DNA of 64,000 nucleotides. Source: Citrobacter sp. R56 (GTDB taxonomy: Bacteria; Pseudomonadota; Gammaproteobacteria; Enterobacterales; Enterobacteriaceae). The stretch is from positions 930,001 to 994,000 of the forward strand of contig NZ_CP069159.1 in NCBI RefSeq assembly GCF_016811995.1. The letters run 5' to 3'. Position numbers and translations under genes: made by a program. Below are positions 62,094 through 64,000 of this stretch, piece after piece. Every line of letters starts with the position of its first letter. Position 1 is the first letter of the stretch. The notes beneath the pieces were generated by a model that ran no database searches, was not told where the DNA came from, and saw only the letters and a list, made by a program, of their open reading frames with translations.

Positions 62094-62887
62094 AGATCGC
62101 AACGGCTTCTCTCTCCCGCCAGGGAACGCGCGCCAGCAACCAGGATCAGACGGGAGAAACCATTGGGGAACGTTCAGCCTGCTTTGTCGTCTGTGACGGC
62201 ATCGCCGGACTGCCCGGCGGCGAGATGGCCGCTGAGCTTGCCCGTAACAGCATTATCTCCCGCTTTGATGGCGACAAACATCTTAACGCCCAGCATATCC
62301 GTGACTACGTACAGACGGCGAACCGCACCATTCTCAGTGAACAGCAGGCTGTGCAGGATTATCACCGGATGGGCACGACGCTGGTCAGCCTGTTTATCGA
62401 CAGAGATTATCGTCTGGCTTACTGGGCGCACGCCGGGGACAGCCGCCTGTACCTGTTTCGCCGCGGCTGGCTGTGGCAGGTGACGACCGATCATAGCCTG
62501 ATTCAGCAGATGAAAGACGCCGGTCATCAGACGGAAAACCTGAACAGTAATCTGCTTTATCTGGCGCTGGGTATTGAGAACGGCGGGCCGGAAGCCAGCT
62601 ACAGCGACGTGGTGCCGGTTGAAGACGGCGATGCCTTTTTGCTCTGCACCGATGGCTTCTGGCATGGCGTCAGCGAAGAACAAATGCAGCAGTCGCTGCA
62701 CATGGTTAATACGCCGCAGGAGTGGCTGACATTAATGCAGCAAATTATTCAAAAGAACGGCGAACAGGAAGGCAATGCACAGGATAACTACACCGCGATT
62801 GCGGTGTGGATGGGAAGTCCTCAGGACACCACCTTGCTGCATACGCTCTCTGACGCAACTCAATTTCTTCCCTGCGGAACTGATTAG
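62090..62887 (+). CDS. PP2C-family serine/threonine phosphatase (PppA-like)
   Basis: 265 residues. PP2C metal motifs: RASNQDQTGE (about 14-23), VCDGIAGLPGGE with Asp37, AHAGDSRLYLFRRG, LCTDGFWHGVSEEQ and the C-terminal QDNYTAIAVW. It would reverse threonine phosphorylation of TagH and so shut off T6SS firing. The partner kinase PpkA is not in the window; expected to the right. Confidence 0.93.
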   Translation: MKIATASLSRQGTRASNQDQTGETIGERSACFVVCDGIAGLPGGEMAAELARNSIISRFDGDKHLNAQHIRDYVQTANRTILSEQQAVQDYHRMGTTLVSLFIDRDYRLAYWAHAGDSRLYLFRRGWLWQVTTDHSLIQQMKDAGHQTENLNSNLLYLALGIENGGPEASYSDVVPVEDGDAFLLCTDGFWHGVSEEQMQQSLHMVNTPQEWLTLMQQIIQKNGEQEGNAQDNYTAIAVWMGSPQDTTLLHTLSDATQFLPCGTD

Positions 62888-62903
62888 ACATACAAGGATT
62901 GAT

Positions 62904-63878
62904 ATGAAAATTTGGCTATCGGGTTTGGCGCTTCTGGCGGTGGCTACCACCGCGCAGGCTGAAAACTACCGCATCGTACAGTCGCCTGCGCAAAAGCTGG
63001 ATATCTGGATCGACGACATTAAAGACAAAACGCCGCAGAGCTGGTGTAAGTCAGAGGTGGCGTTGCGTATTGTGGCGAACGGCAATAAAGAGGTCGCTAT
63101 CCTCGAAAACTTTGTCCCTCGTCTTGGCGCGTTGCTGAAAAACCAGTGCGGCAAGCTGGATAAGCTGACGTGGAAACTGAACGATCCCGCAGGCGTCACG
63201 CTGGCGCGGGGCACGGCAAGCAAGGCGCAGGACTGGGCATTGGTGGTCAAACAAGAGAAGACGACCCCCGCCCGCGTCGAACTCGTGCCGCCTGAGCTAA
63301 ACCCGGAATCGAACTCGGTTGCCGCAGACCGCACGCCGTGGCAGGAATTTACGCTACAGGATGGCTGTCATCTGCGTACTTTCTGGCAGGGCGGTACCTC
63401 TGCGCCAGCGCTGTTTATTCCGGACTCGGACACCACCCGTTGTGAAAACGGCAGCTGGCTGAGTGGTCATACGGTCATCTCTCAGACCCGTAACGGGGCT
63501 AAAAAAGAGATGCCCGTTACCTGGATCCACGGTTTCCCGGTGATGGGATTGAGTGAGAAGGTCGATCCGGAAAAGGCGCTGATCACCTCCGTTAATAAAG
63601 AACGCATGGTGTTCAGCACCCAAAACAGCAACCAGAGCTGGATGCTTCTGCCTTACGACCCGGCGCTGGGCGGCTGGAAGATAGACGGCACGGTGGCGGT
63701 AGAAATTTCCCGCGAGATGGCCAGCGACGATGCGAAGCTGCAGGCGCGTATTAAAGCGGTCAGGCAGACCTGGAGTCCGTGGCTTGCCCCAGGGACTTCT
63801 CTCAATATTGTCCTGATCGACACGCTGCGCCCTCAACTGCGCGATCCCGCAATTGGCACCTGGCGCGCGGCGAATTAA
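62904..63878 (+). CDS. T6SS-linked exported protein of unknown function
   Basis: 324 residues from ATG at 62904 with a clear signal peptide (MKIWLSGLALLAVATTAQA, cleavage before ENYRIV). The frame upstream to 62775 overlaps the phosphatase. No lipobox. Three or four cysteines in the mature part (SWCKSE, NQCGKL, DGCHLR, TRCENG) could form two disulfides. The C-terminal half (KKEMPVTWIHGFPVMGLSEK) is not a domain I know. Periplasmic; its place between the phosphatase and tagJ suggests a role in T6SS control or assembly. Confidence 0.85.
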   Translation: MKIWLSGLALLAVATTAQAENYRIVQSPAQKLDIWIDDIKDKTPQSWCKSEVALRIVANGNKEVAILENFVPRLGALLKNQCGKLDKLTWKLNDPAGVTLARGTASKAQDWALVVKQEKTTPARVELVPPELNPESNSVAADRTPWQEFTLQDGCHLRTFWQGGTSAPALFIPDSDTTRCENGSWLSGHTVISQTRNGAKKEMPVTWIHGFPVMGLSEKVDPEKALITSVNKERMVFSTQNSNQSWMLLPYDPALGGWKIDGTVAVEISREMASDDAKLQARIKAVRQTWSPWLAPGTSLNIVLIDTLRPQLRDPAIGTWRAAN

Positions 63879-63887
63879 GGAGCGGCT

Positions 63888-64000
63888 ATGAATACGCTTT
63901 ATCAACATCTGGCGGGCGAGTCGCTTAATGACGCACTGCTACGCCTTGAATCACAGATCAAAGCCCGACCCGCAGACGCCGACCTGCGAGCCGCCTTCGT
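63888..64000 (+). CDS. tagJ: TagJ/ImpE-family T6SS accessory protein (5' end only)
   Basis: Starts MNTLYQHLAGESLNDALLRLE at 63888 with RBS AAGGAGCGG and runs off the window after 37 codons (...IKARPADADLRAAFV). The start resembles SciE/ImpE, a TPR-like accessory protein that binds the sheath subunit TssB and influences ClpV recruitment in other systems. Identification rests on a short piece. Confidence 0.8.
   Translation, partial: MNTLYQHLAGESLNDALLRLESQIKARPADADLRAAF

Overview
The window is a chromosomal segment of a member of the Enterobacteriaceae, most likely Citrobacter or a close relative. From about 1 to 44.2 kb the gene order follows the E. coli/Salmonella backbone: ppnN-queF-syd-csrB-yqcC-truC-yqcA-(gud site)-barA-rlmD-relA-mazG-pyrG-eno-queE/queD-cysJIH-iap-cysDNC-ygbE-ftsB-ispDF-truD-surE-pcm-nlpD-rpoS-mutS. 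Most of these proteins have the same length as their E. coli counterparts. The genus call rests on the backbone plus the variable inserts (hosA with a UbiX/UbiD/YclD decarboxylase set between rpoS and mutS, a second cysG in the cys cluster, no mazEF, a type VI secretion locus upstream of mutS). It is inference, not an alignment result.

Region by region. 1-4.7 kb: nucleotide and tRNA-modification genes and the CsrA-sequestering RNA CsrB with its UvrY box. 4.7-6.3 kb: a decayed remnant of glucarate dehydratase (gudD) and a surviving glycerate kinase. 6.4-16.9 kb: barA, rlmD, relA, mazG, pyrG, eno. BarA is the sensor whose partner UvrY drives csrB, so sensor and RNA output lie 3.3 kb apart. 17-20.2 kb: an accessory amino-sugar locus (RpiR-type regulator, PTS EIICB, NanE epimerase). 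20.3-21.4 kb: queE and queD, which with queF gives three preQ1 pathway genes in the window. 21.7-31.7 kb: assimilatory sulfate reduction (cysJIH; cysG2-cysDNC), with iap between the two operons. 31.8-38.6 kb: ygbE, ftsB, ispDF, truD, surE, pcm, nlpD, rpoS. 38.7-41.5 kb: the hosA-controlled hydroxyarylic acid decarboxylase operon. 41.6-44.2 kb: mutS.

From about 45.1 kb to the right edge runs the first part of a type VI secretion system (T6SS): SH3-domain lipoprotein, tssJ, tssK, tssL (OmpA-type), tssM, tagF, tssA, tssB, tssC, an effector/immunity patch, hcp, a second accessory patch, tagH (FHA), a PP2C phosphatase, an exported protein of unknown role and the start of a TagJ/ImpE gene. tssE, tssF, tssG, clpV, vgrG and a PpkA kinase are not in the window and may lie to the right. 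The FHA protein, PP2C phosphatase and TagF point to post-translational (threonine phosphorylation) control of firing.

The least explained part is the AT-rich material inside the T6SS locus (56.2-60.3 kb). It holds a Tae4-type amidase with its Tai4-type immunity protein encoded upstream of it, a truncated reading frame coupled to the amidase stop codon, a small antisense-strand membrane protein, a probable periplasmic immunity lipoprotein, an orphan 3' coding fragment, and three tandem two-transmembrane proteins. Two of the three are clearly paralogous. They look like an immunity array for a membrane-acting toxin not encoded nearby. This is the best candidate in the window for something not yet described.
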